In this document: one piece after another, positions 32,398 through 40,192 of the stretch
Layout of the letters: the number at the start of each line of letters is the position of its first letter
How positions within the stretch are numbered: position 1 is the first letter of the stretch
NCBI GenBank assembly: GCA_934271735.1
Contig: CAKQSB010000005.1
Span: forward strand, 1-64,000
DNA length: 64,000 bases
DNA from: an uncultured Clostridia bacterium
GTDB taxonomy: Bacteria; Bacillota; Clostridia; Christensenellales; Borkfalkiaceae
Direction of reading: 5' to 3'
Translations under genes and position numbers: made by a program
The notes under the pieces: model-generated
Databases searched by the model: none
What the model saw: the letters and a program-made list of their open reading frames with translations, nothing else
Told to the model about the DNA's origin: nothing

Positions 32398-33513
32398 TTA
32401 TTTTCTGATTTTTCCGCCCTTTAAATCGGCGTTTAAAATATTTGCCGGGTAATCGTACACGTTGTTTTCCCTGTCCCTTTCTTCTTCCGCGGCAAGATCC
32501 ACGGACTCGATAAGCAACGAACAAAAATCCTTTATCGAATCGGAGAACAGATAGTACGCGAGCGACCCGGGAACGGAATTTATCTCGTTCACGTACACTT
32601 TTTCGCCGCTTAACAGAAAATCTATACGAACCGCGCCGCGGAATTCGAGCTTGCGATAAATATACGAAGTCACGCTCTTTATCTCGTCCGAAATTTTCTT
32701 ATCTATATTAGCGGGGAAATCCGTCTTCTTTTCGCCCGAATATTTATCGGTAAAACTTAAAATATCGCCGCAAAGTTTGGGTTCTTCGCACTCCGAAACG
32801 AGATATTTTTCACCGAGTTTTATGCACGCGCAGTTTATTTCTCTGAAACCCGTCAAAGCTTTTTCTACGATGACTTTATCGTCGTAACGGAAAGCGTCAT
32901 CCAGAGCATCATAAAGCTCGGCTTCGTTTTTCGCGACTTTGATTCCGATACTGCTCCCGAGGTTTGCAGGCTTAACGATCACGGGAAATCCGAGTTTCCC
33001 CGTGACGACCTTACTTGCGAGGGCGCGTTTTCCGATATAATTTCCCCTGCCGAGTTTAACGTACGGCAACGTTTCCACGCCTATTCCTTTCAGCGCGATT
33101 TTCGTGTAATACTTATCCATCGAAAGGCTCGAAGGGAAAAGCGAAGGCGAGGCGAACGCGATTTTGCTCAGCCGCATAACCCCGGCGAGCGTTCCGTCCT
33201 CGCCGTTTAAGCCGTGAGTGCAATTTATCGCCGCGTCTGCGGCACAGATTTCTTTGAGTTTATTCTTTTTCACGGCATAAAGCCTGTTGTCTCCCGCCAC
33301 GACCGTTACAGGCGTAACCGAAGAAAAATCGCGCGTTTTATACCACGAAAGATCTTTGAGCTTTTCGCCCGTGTGCCACTTTCCGCCCTCGTCGATATAA
33401 ACGGGATAAACGTTTTCTCTCCCCGAAAGGCAATTCGCCGTCATAACTCCCGTTATTATCGACACGTCGTGTTCGCAGGAAATCCCGCCGAAAAATACAA
33501 GTACGTTTTTCAT
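32398..33513 (-). CDS. ddl: D-alanine-D-alanine ligase
   Basis: A 371-residue ATP-grasp enzyme that makes the D-Ala-D-Ala used by MurF, whose gene lies directly upstream. N-terminal VFFGGISCEHDVSI, HGLNGEDGTLAG, the ATP-grasp core FPVIVKPANLGSSIGI, VRIDFLL and the end NEINSVPGSLAYYLF are conserved. The region SPSLFPSSLSMDKYYTK replaces the more usual GSGxxASALAMDK, but Met-Asp-Lys is kept. Ribosome site AGGAGG. It is the last gene of the tsaE-tsaB-rimI-hydrolase-murF-ddl run. Confidence 0.95.
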   Translation of the reverse strand: MKNVLVFFGGISCEHDVSIITGVMTANCLSGRENVYPVYIDEGGKWHTGEKLKDLSWYKTRDFSSVTPVTVVAGDNRLYAVKKNKLKEICAADAAINCTHGLNGEDGTLAGVMRLSKIAFASPSLFPSSLSMDKYYTKIALKGIGVETLPYVKLGRGNYIGKRALASKVVTGKLGFPVIVKPANLGSSIGIKVAKNEAELYDALDDAFRYDDKVIVEKALTGFREINCACIKLGEKYLVSECEEPKLCGDILSFTDKYSGEKKTDFPANIDKKISDEIKSVTSYIYRKLEFRGAVRIDFLLSGEKVYVNEINSVPGSLAYYLFSDSIKDFCSLLIESVDLAAEEERDRENNVYDYPANILNADLKGGKIRK

Positions 33514-33540
33514 AAATCCTCCTCAACACAAAAAAATATT

Positions 33541-35127
33541 TCAAATCCCGTATTTATCGGGCAGATCGTTTAAAAACAAAACGACGTCGCCCGTTTTTAA
33601 TCTCGGTTTCAGTTTTTCGGTCGCCTCTTCGAGATTTTCGGTTTTTATAACCTCGCGCCTGTACGCCGCGCCGTTCGCGATATCGCGCGCGTTGTTCCCG
33701 ACGGCGATAATCACGTCCGCGACAGCAGACAAAATTTCCCCGACTGTTTCGTTAAGTTCGACCCCGTTTTTCCCGCATTCCACCATTCCGGGCGTTACGA
33801 CAAATCTTTTTCCGCCAAACGAACCGAGAACTTCCGCGGCGGCTTTAACACCCTCGATATTCGCGTTATAACTATCGTCGATAATCGTAATCCCGCCCGC
33901 ATTTTTAACTTCCAACCTGTGCGGAACGGGTTTGAGCCTTACAGCTTCGGCGATGATCCTTTCGGGCGGAACGCCGAGTCTGAACGCGACTTCCGCCGCC
34001 AGACAGATATTCGATACGTTATGTCTGCCGCGAAGCTTTGTTTCAAACGAGTACTCTTTTCCGCCGAGAACGATATCCGCGTAAGTTCCGTTTTTCTCTT
34101 CCCGTATGGTTTTGGCGTAAACGTCGCCGCCGCTTATTCCCGCCGAAAATTTCGTAATCGGGCATTTTTCGAAAAGCTCCGCGGCTTCTTTTCCGTCCGT
34201 GTTGAAAAACGCCGCCCCGTCCAAAGGGAGTGCCTCTATAAGTTCGTTTTTTGCCTTTTTCACGTTTTCGAGAGTTTTGAAAGTTTCGAGATGCTGCCCG
34301 CAAATCCCCGTTATAACGCCCACGTCGGGACGGACGATTTCGCACAATTCCTTTATGTCGCCGACCCGTCTCGCGCCCATTTCGGCGATGAAAATATCCG
34401 CGGACGGGGTGAGTTTTTTAACCGACCTGCAAATCCCGAGCGGCGTGTTGTAAGAAAGCGGCGTTGCGACGACTTTATACTTTGCGGAAAGCATTTTTTC
34501 GAGAATGTTTTTAACCGAAGTCTTCCCGTAACTTCCCGTAACGCCTATTTTTATAAGGTCTTTTCGTTTAGCGAGTTCTTTTTTGCATTTGCCGACGGAG
34601 ATTTTGTATAACGCCTTATCGTAAGGATACATAACGAGATACCCCGCGACGATTAAAACGGGCGTTAAGCCGCATAAAATCGCAAGCGTGAGAGAAACGA
34701 CAAGGCATATCGGCAACGTATTCCCCGCTAAAAGATAACCGAGATATCCCGTCGCCGCTGCGACAGCCGTGGCAAGCAAAACGGAAACTACGGTCATTCT
34801 TATAAAACGTTTGGTGAGCTTAACTTCCTTTACGGGTTCGTTCTTTACGAAAACGACGATATCAAAGGACAATGCCGCAGAAAGAAGAACTGCCGCGTAA
34901 AGCGTTTCGTTTATAACGAAAATCGGCGAAAAGAAAAGCGAATAAATCAAAAACACGAGGCTATAAGTCGATAAACGCTCGATTTCCTTTTTACAATCGC
35001 TGATAAGCGAAGAGAAGAATTCCCGCAAACGATAGCCGCTTTGCTGAAAAACGGCGAAGAGTTTCCGTCCGAAACAAACATAGTTCGCGGCGGCAAGAAG
35101 ACACATACACACGCAAAGAAAAACCAT
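33541..35127 (-). CDS. murF: MurF-like ligase with N-terminal membrane domain
   Basis: About 528 residues from the ATG at 35127 (AGGGG site), two bases after the hydrolase stop. Residues 1-185 hold four to five membrane helices (for example LSTYSLVFLIYSLFFSPIFV and MTVVSVLLATAVAAATGYLGYLL), an unusual addition. Residues 190-528 are a Mur ligase: GVTGSYGKTSVKN ATP loop, NTPLGICRSV, AEMGARRVGDI, HRLEV, DDSYNAN. MurF adds D-Ala-D-Ala to the UDP-MurNAc-tripeptide. The canonical MurF N-terminal UDP-binding domain is missing and replaced by the membrane part. The ddl gene follows. Confidence 0.85.
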   Translation of the reverse strand: MVFLCVCMCLLAAANYVCFGRKLFAVFQQSGYRLREFFSSLISDCKKEIERLSTYSLVFLIYSLFFSPIFVINETLYAAVLLSAALSFDIVVFVKNEPVKEVKLTKRFIRMTVVSVLLATAVAAATGYLGYLLAGNTLPICLVVSLTLAILCGLTPVLIVAGYLVMYPYDKALYKISVGKCKKELAKRKDLIKIGVTGSYGKTSVKNILEKMLSAKYKVVATPLSYNTPLGICRSVKKLTPSADIFIAEMGARRVGDIKELCEIVRPDVGVITGICGQHLETFKTLENVKKAKNELIEALPLDGAAFFNTDGKEAAELFEKCPITKFSAGISGGDVYAKTIREEKNGTYADIVLGGKEYSFETKLRGRHNVSNICLAAEVAFRLGVPPERIIAEAVRLKPVPHRLEVKNAGGITIIDDSYNANIEGVKAAAEVLGSFGGKRFVVTPGMVECGKNGVELNETVGEILSAVADVIIAVGNNARDIANGAAYRREVIKTENLEEATEKLKPRLKTGDVVLFLNDLPDKYGI

Positions 35128-35129
35128 AA

Positions 35130-35789
35130 TCACCCCTCGATTAAAAACGCAAAAGCTTTGGAATTGAACTCGGAAGCGTTTTCGACAAAGCAGAAATGCC
35201 CGCCCGAGATAAGCTCGAGCCTTGCCTCGCCGATAAGCCTTTTCAGTCTTTTTTGCGACGACGGCGGAGTTTCTTTATCGTCTTTTCCGCTTAAAACAAG
35301 CGTTTTCGCCGTTATTTTTTCGGCGTATTTTTCAAGCCTTTCTCCGACGATAAGCCTGAAACTCTCTTTCATTACGGGCGAAAGTCCGATATAATCGGGA
35401 GAATAAAACCTTTTAAGTTTTTCCCTCGGGACAAGCTTTTTAAGCATTAAAAAAGACGCCCTTTTAAAGAAGTACTTAACACCTCTTTTCGGCTTGATGC
35501 CGGCAGCGCCCGTAAAAATTATTCTGTTTATTCTTTTATCTTCGGCGGCGAGTTTTATCGCGACCCGAGCCCCGAACGAGTGAGCGAGAACGCAGTACTC
35601 CGTTACGCCGAGTTCGTCCGTAACCCGCTTTATTTCGTCCTTGTAATCGTCCACCGAATAAGGTTTTTTCATCTCTCCCGCCTCGCCGAAACCCGTCATA
35701 TCTGGTGCGACCACGCGGAAGAATTTCGAGAAAAAACTAATCTGTTTCAAAAAACTTTCCTTGTTTGAAAGATAGCCGTGAAGGAGCAA
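35130..35789 (-). CDS. Alpha/beta hydrolase in the murF operon
   Basis: At least 219 residues. The oxyanion segment LLLHGYLS, nucleophile elbow AHSFGAR, acid region SGKDDKETP and His in GGHFCF are present, so it should be an active serine hydrolase; substrate unknown. The only standard start is TTG at 35789, which would remove the strand before HG. In the same frame a convincing N-terminus (IKRLIGGLPTIVEGRGETL) extends upstream to an ATT at 35849, five bases after GGAG. Translation may therefore begin at AUU, overlapping the rimI stop. Confidence 0.82.
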   Translation of the reverse strand: MLLHGYLSNKESFLKQISFFSKFFRVVAPDMTGFGEAGEMKKPYSVDDYKDEIKRVTDELGVTEYCVLAHSFGARVAIKLAAEDKRINRIIFTGAAGIKPKRGVKYFFKRASFLMLKKLVPREKLKRFYSPDYIGLSPVMKESFRLIVGERLEKYAEKITAKTLVLSGKDDKETPPSSQKRLKRLIGEARLELISGGHFCFVENASEFNSKAFAFLIEG

Positions 35790-35830
35790 AAGCGTTTCGC
35801 CTCTGCCCTCAACAATGGTCGGAAGTCCGC

Positions 35831-36325
35831 CTATAAGTCGTTTAATAATCTTTTCTCCATTATATAGGCGTTTCTATGTTCACCGTAATAATTCTTTCTT
35901 TCGGATATGGTTAAAAACCCGAGCTTTTGATAACACTTTATCGCCGCTTCGTTCGTCGTTTCCACTTCGAGCATGGCTCTTTCCGCGCCGAGTTTCACCG
36001 CAAGGTCGAGTCCGTCTAAAATAAGCCGCGAAGCCAAGCCACGATTTCTGAACTCTTTCAAAACCGCTACCAAAAGGATATCCGCCGTATCGAAAACGAT
36101 AGATAAACCGACGTAAGCGATAACTTTTCCCCTATTTTCCGCAACGTAGCCGCGAAAATAATCGTCCGAGAAAGAACCGAGAACCATTTCTTCCGTCCAC
36201 GGGTCCGGAAAACAAAGTTTTTCGATTTCGGAAACCGCAAAACAGTCCTTTTCTTCCCATTTGCGAATGGTTATATCGTTTTCAAGCCCGTTTTTATCGG
36301 CGTTTCCGCCCGCGTTCGCGTTCAA
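35831..36325 (-). CDS. rimI: Ribosomal protein S18 alanine N-acetyltransferase RimI
   Basis: A 164-residue GNAT acetyltransferase. Signs: LCFPDPWTEEM, the acetyl-CoA loop RNRGLASRL, LEVETTNEAAIKCYQKLGF and ERKNYYGEHRNAYIMEK at the end, typical of RimI. It starts with TTG overlapping the tsaB stop (TTGA) with GGAGG just before. The tsaE-tsaB-rimI order is conserved in Firmicutes. Confidence 0.94.
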   Translation of the reverse strand: MNANAGGNADKNGLENDITIRKWEEKDCFAVSEIEKLCFPDPWTEEMVLGSFSDDYFRGYVAENRGKVIAYVGLSIVFDTADILLVAVLKEFRNRGLASRLILDGLDLAVKLGAERAMLEVETTNEAAIKCYQKLGFLTISERKNYYGEHRNAYIMEKRLLNDL

Positions 36326-37002
36326 GCTTCTTCCTCCGCCTGACTTTTTTTTACGTAAAGCGGAACAAGCGTTTCCACGTCTTCCGAGGCGTTTCCGAGT
36401 TTGTCTTCCACGGCTTTTATAAATCCGTCCTTTACGTTTGCCACGATCGCCCCCTCTATGCCCGTTTCGGTATCGGAAGCGATTTCGTATTCTTCGGAAA
36501 GCTTTTTAAGCTCATCGAAAGCCATAAACCTCGGCGAAAGATCGATTTTCCCCGCCGCGTCGTAACCGCAAACGTAATAATTTGCGTGGCGCGCGTCTAT
36601 TACGGCGAGCTTTTTCCGCCCGTCTGATACATTATACGCAAGAGAATCGAAAGAGGTTACGCCGAGAACTTTTTTTCCGAGCGCGTAAGCGAGCGCTTTA
36701 ACCGTAGCCACGCCTATTCTTATGCCCGTGAACGAGCCCGGACCTATCGCGCATGCGAAAACGTCGATATCATTTTTGTCAAAACCCGATTCCGCAAGGC
36801 ATTTTTCGATTTCGTCCATTAAAACGACGGAATGAGTAAGCGCGCAGTCGGGCAAAAAACGCACGGCTTTTAATACGGCTTTCCCCTCTCCGCCCGCCGT
36901 ATCGTTCCTCGCGGCACTTCCTTCCGCAACGTCTCCCGTTTTAACGCTTCCCGCCGCGACGGTAAGGCTTTCTCTGCTCGTATCGATTGCAAGATAGTTC
37001 AT
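36322..37002 (-). CDS. tsaB: tRNA t6A biosynthesis protein TsaB
   Basis: A 226-residue member of the ASKHA fold that pairs with TsaD to put threonylcarbamoyl on A37 of tRNAs. N-terminal YLAIDTSRESLTVA and the FACAIGPGSFTGIRIGVATVKAL signature are clear. It follows tsaE by ten bases, with a Shine-Dalgarno GAGGA. Confidence 0.95.
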   Translation of the reverse strand: MNYLAIDTSRESLTVAAGSVKTGDVAEGSAARNDTAGGEGKAVLKAVRFLPDCALTHSVVLMDEIEKCLAESGFDKNDIDVFACAIGPGSFTGIRIGVATVKALAYALGKKVLGVTSFDSLAYNVSDGRKKLAVIDARHANYYVCGYDAAGKIDLSPRFMAFDELKKLSEEYEIASDTETGIEGAIVANVKDGFIKAVEDKLGNASEDVETLVPLYVKKSQAEEEA

Positions 37003-37012
37003 TTTATCCTCT

Positions 37013-37411
37013 TTAGTAGGTTATTTTTCTGGTATTTTCGTCGATTTTTTCTATTTTTACTCTTTTCGTTTTATCGGGAAGAACGTCCGAGATATTTTCG
37101 CTCCACTCGATAACGCAAATTCCTTTTCCGTAAAAATACTCGGTAAGCCCCAGCGCTTCGGCGTCCTCGCCCGAGGAAAGCCTGTAACAATCGTAATGAT
37201 ATAACTTTCCGTCGTAATCGTTTAAATAAGCGTAAGTCGGGCTTGTGATTTCGTCCGTTATGCCGAGCGAAAGGGCTATGCCTTTCGTAAAAACCGTTTT
37301 GCCCGCGCCCATTTCGCCGTCAAGGAGCACAACGTCTCCGCCACAAAGCGTTTTTCCGTATTCCTCGGCGAATTTTATCGTTTCTTCCCTTGAATGCGTT
37401 ATTTTTTCCAT
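37013..37411 (-). CDS. tsaE: tRNA t6A ATPase TsaE
   Basis: A 132-residue P-loop ATPase needed for turnover of the TsaBD complex. Walker A GEMGAGKTVFTKG near 33, SPTYAYLNDY, YHYDCYRL and VIEWSEN near 100 match the family. First gene of the tsaE-tsaB-rimI-hydrolase-murF-ddl operon. No ribosome binding site; the -10 ends six bases before the ATG, so it should be translated from a leaderless mRNA. Confidence 0.95.
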   Translation of the reverse strand: MEKITHSREETIKFAEEYGKTLCGGDVVLLDGEMGAGKTVFTKGIALSLGITDEITSPTYAYLNDYDGKLYHYDCYRLSSGEDAEALGLTEYFYGKGICVIEWSENISDVLPDKTKRVKIEKIDENTRKITY

Positions 37412-37417
37412 ACGTCG

Positions 37418-37446
37418 ATTATATACCTTTTAAAGAAATTTGTGAA
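37418..37446 (-). promoter_or_regulatory. Leaderless-type tsaE promoter within the end of ribU
   Basis: Minus strand: -35 TTCACA (37441-37446), 17-base spacer, -10 TATAAT (37418-37423), six bases, ATG (37411). The -35 lies inside the 3' end of ribU. Confidence 0.7.
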
Positions 37447-38092
37447 GTAATTTCTTCAACCTTTTGTAAAGGAGAATGGTTATTATTCCGTTCGAAACGC
37501 CTTTTATCACATTGAATAAAACTATGTAATACCAAACCTGCATAAAAAACTCTTCCGCGCCGCTACCCATATACATAGGAAGAAGCATATAACGGTTGGT
37601 CACAAGCGAAAGCGCGGATATTATTGCCGTTGCGCCGACGAGCGAAAACGCCACGACAGAAAATTTACGTCTGTAATAGTAAATCATCGACGGCAAAACG
37701 ACAAAAAACTGTGCCATTACGAAATTCGCAAGGTCGCCGACCATTCCCGTTTGGGAAAGCGGGAGCTTTAAAAGCGTAAAAACAACCACGATTACTTCGC
37801 CCGAAAGCGCGCCGAGCATATAGGACGCGATAAGCATAATCGCGAACGAAAAATCGAGTTTCAGAAAGGACACCGCAGGGAAAATCGGGAATTCGAGAAA
37901 GGAAATTCCGTAAGCCAAAGCCGTGAAAACCGCGATTAAAGCAAGCCTTTTCGCCGAAAATTCGTTGCCGATACCGCCGCGGCTTTCCTGTTCGTCTTTT
38001 TGCTCGTTTCCCTGTTCGTTTTCTTGTCTGTTTTCTTCCGACTTTTCATCTTCGGACTGAACATAAACCTCTTTTTTTTCGTTATTATCCAT
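37430..38092 (-). CDS. ribU: ECF transporter S component RibU (riboflavin)
   Basis: A 220-residue protein. A polar, Glu/Gln/Asn-rich N-terminus of about 45 residues precedes six membrane helices. RLALIAVFTALAYGISFLEFP and SFLKLDFSFAIMLIASYMLG match RibU, the riboflavin-binding subunit of ECF transporters. An FMN riboswitch with terminator precedes it, which fixes the substrate. The ATP-binding module is elsewhere. Confidence 0.95.
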   Translation of the reverse strand: MDNNEKKEVYVQSEDEKSEENRQENEQGNEQKDEQESRGGIGNEFSAKRLALIAVFTALAYGISFLEFPIFPAVSFLKLDFSFAIMLIASYMLGALSGEVIVVVFTLLKLPLSQTGMVGDLANFVMAQFFVVLPSMIYYYRRKFSVVAFSLVGATAIISALSLVTNRYMLLPMYMGSGAEEFFMQVWYYIVLFNVIKGVSNGIITILLYKRLKKLLHKFL

Positions 38093-38103
38093 AAAAACCT
38101 CCG

Positions 38104-38133
38104 AAAAAGCCCCGTCCGAAATCGGACGGGGCT
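38104..38133 (-). terminator. Terminator of the FMN riboswitch
   Basis: Minus strand AGCCCCGTCCGA (38122-38133) pairs with TCGGACGGGGCT (38108-38119), followed by TTTTT. The ribosome site GGAGG and the ribU ATG follow directly. Confidence 0.92.
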
Positions 38134-38165
38134 AAAAATAAACTTCATCTTATGTCGCAGTTTAA

Positions 38166-38376
38166 AAATCCTTTCACATCCGGACTTTACCGTAAACACG
38201 GTTTACCGTCGGTCGGGGAATTTCACCCCGTCGAAGCTTGCCCGAAAAACATATAAAACATAGTTCGGCTTGCCCTCGCAGACTTATCGCCTGTCGCATT
38301 TAAACGCAGCCGCAAAACCACGTTATCAAGCGGCGAATCACTGCCGGTGGAGATTTTCACTCCGCCCCAAAGATTT
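38166..38376 (-). ncRNA. FMN riboswitch (RFN element)
   Basis: Minus strand: the conserved blocks GGGGCGGAGTGAAAATCTCC, ACCGGCAGTGA, CTGCGAGGGCAAGCCGAA, GGGGTGAAATTCCCCGACCG, ACGGTAAA and AGTCCGGATG occur in the right order. It controls ribU through the terminator downstream; FMN binding should lower riboflavin uptake. Confidence 0.97.
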
Positions 38377-38383
38377 CGGCTAT

Positions 38384-38412
38384 ATTCTATAACGAAACGC
38401 TCGTCTTGTCAA
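38384..38412 (-). promoter_or_regulatory. Promoter of the FMN riboswitch-ribU transcript
   Basis: Minus strand: -35 TTGACA (38407-38412), 17-base spacer, -10 TAGAAT (38384-38389). Confidence 0.8.
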
Positions 38413-38457
38413 GCGTTTTCCCGCTTAAAATTTCTCCCTATAATTTTCTATGTCGGC

Positions 38458-39618
38458 TTAATATTTGAGGTTTGCCCTGATATCGGAGGCGAGCTCGGCG
38501 GCGTTTTTAACGAAAAGCCTGTCCGCAACGGACATAAGCCCTACGGCCTCCTCGCTTCTGCGGCTCGAGGTGAACCCGCAGATTTCGCTTCCGCTGCGAA
38601 GAAAATAACGGATATTTTTAACGGAAGAAACGCCTTCTCCTCCCGTGAATTTTCCGCTCGAAGAAACAAATGACATAACGCCCGCGCCGTTTAGCGCCCG
38701 CACGGCTTTTTCGGTTTCGGCGGAATTTATTATCCCGTTTTCCAGAACAGCCGAAACCTTCTTTTTTTTCGCCGCTTTTATTATCTTTTTGAACTCGCGT
38801 TTAATAAGGTCGGTCGCGCCGAATTTCACGGCGGAAATCCCCACGGGAACGTAAACCCTGTCCGCGCCCTTTTCTATCGCCTTTTTCACGGCGTACTTTT
38901 TAACGCCGAAACACTCCTCGCCGAGCGGGAAACACACCGCCGCGACGACCTCTATCCCCGCGCCTTTAAGTTTCATTTTTGCGATTTTTATTTTTTGCGG
39001 AGTTACGACGACCGCTCCGAACCCGAAATTCTTGGCTTCGGTAAGTTTCCGATCGAGCAGTTCCGGGCTGAATACGTCGGTCAAATCGCAATCGAATTTC
39101 TTGAAGAGTTTGGCGGCTTTGAAAGCTTTGAATTCCCTGCGCATTTCGTCTTCGCTCTGCCCGAAAATCACGGAAGCTTTATCGGCAGTATCTTTCCCGA
39201 AAGGACTGTCTTTCGCCGCGTCCGTCGCGGGATTTTTTACTGCGTTTTCCGTCTCGCCTGCCGCTCCCGTCGTTCTTGCCCTCTCTGCCGTCTCTGCCGT
39301 CATGCCGCCGAACGTGTTCGACGCGTTTATATTTTCGGCGTAAACTTCTCTTTTTTCTACGAATTCCGTCGGCCGATTAACAGAAAACGCCGATTTTGCC
39401 TGCATATTCACAGGATATAACGGAACATTCGCCGCCGAGCCGTAAATACTCTGCGCAACGGGAAAAATTTTTTCTCCTTTCTTTTCGAGCGTTTCTTTCG
39501 CTTCGTTTACGGTATTATCCGCTTTCTCGCCGATTTTCGCCTTATTTTCGGCGGCATTTGCGGTATTTTCAAAAGTTTCGGTTTGTTCTTCCGTTCTTAC
39601 TTTTTCTATAACGTCCAT
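38458..39618 (-). CDS. DeoC-like TIM-barrel protein with long disordered N-terminus, probable pseudoenzyme
   Basis: About 386 residues from the ATG at 39618, which has GAGGT upstream. Residues 1-165 are Glu/Lys/Ala/Asn-rich and look disordered. Residues 165-386 resemble deoxyribose-phosphate aldolase: FGAVVVTPQKIKIAK, VVAAVCFPLG, KKAIEKGADRVYVPVG, SAVLENGII, MSFVSSSGKFTGG. In DeoC the Schiff-base lysine sits in FxKTSTG; here it reads FVSSSG, so that lysine is replaced by Ser, and the Asp of the strand before is not seen. The barrel therefore may have a binding or structural role. No deo genes are nearby. Confidence 0.7.
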   Translation of the reverse strand: MDVIEKVRTEEQTETFENTANAAENKAKIGEKADNTVNEAKETLEKKGEKIFPVAQSIYGSAANVPLYPVNMQAKSAFSVNRPTEFVEKREVYAENINASNTFGGMTAETAERARTTGAAGETENAVKNPATDAAKDSPFGKDTADKASVIFGQSEDEMRREFKAFKAAKLFKKFDCDLTDVFSPELLDRKLTEAKNFGFGAVVVTPQKIKIAKMKLKGAGIEVVAAVCFPLGEECFGVKKYAVKKAIEKGADRVYVPVGISAVKFGATDLIKREFKKIIKAAKKKKVSAVLENGIINSAETEKAVRALNGAGVMSFVSSSGKFTGGEGVSSVKNIRYFLRSGSEICGFTSSRRSEEAVGLMSVADRLFVKNAAELASDIRANLKY

Positions 39619-39778
39619 TTTTTTACCTCGCATTTAAGTTTGTCGGAATTTTTGACTTTTATTTACCGTTTTATACACCCGAACCGCGGCTTCGACCTTA
39701 AAAGCCGACTTTCGACAAACTTTTCCCAAAACAAACGCCGAAAACAATATATAATGAAGAAAATCAGAGGAGATCTTT

Positions 39779-40126
39779 ATGCCGAATTTCTTTCAACTCG
39801 CTTTGCTTTTGGTTTCGATTTTCGTTTCCGCGTTCGGATTTGCCTGCATTATCCGTTTTTTCGGGAAATATCTCGAAGAAATCAGAGCGGGCGTAAAGAA
39901 AAAAGCTAAAAACACAGAAAATATACGTCCGAAAAGGGAAACGCAAGCCGCGAAAGAGCCGACCGAGCCGCCGGGAAGAGACCCGAAGATTTACTACATA
40001 CGAAACGCCGAACTACCGCAAAAACCTAAGCCGAAACGCAGAAAAAGAACGAGACCGAAACCCGATCTCGCTTTTAAAGGGATAATTATTCAACCCGAAG
40101 AATTTTGCGAAAAAAGATATAAATAA
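39779..40126 (+). CDS. Small membrane-anchored basic protein, unknown
   Basis: A 115-residue protein with an N-terminal membrane helix (about 6-28, LALLLVSIFVSAFGFACIIRFF) and a very basic cytoplasmic tail rich in Lys, Arg and Pro (KPKPKRRKRTRPKPD). Ribosome site GAGGAG. No family recognised. The basic tail could contact nucleic acid or acidic lipid. Confidence 0.7.
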   Translation: MPNFFQLALLLVSIFVSAFGFACIIRFFGKYLEEIRAGVKKKAKNTENIRPKRETQAAKEPTEPPGRDPKIYYIRNAELPQKPKPKRRKRTRPKPDLAFKGIIIQPEEFCEKRYK

Positions 40127-40132
40127 ACAAAA

Positions 40133-40187
40133 AACGGCAACGGTCGGAAATTAAGCAGCCCCGACCGCCGCCGTTATTTTTTTGCCG
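40133..40187. terminator. Bidirectional terminator
   Basis: AACGGC plus ACGGTCGG (left arm, from 40133) pair with CCGACCGCCGCCGTT (right arm, to 40175), with T-runs on both sides. It serves the plus-strand small protein and the minus-strand ABC transporter. Confidence 0.85.
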
Positions 40188-40192
40188 TAAAT

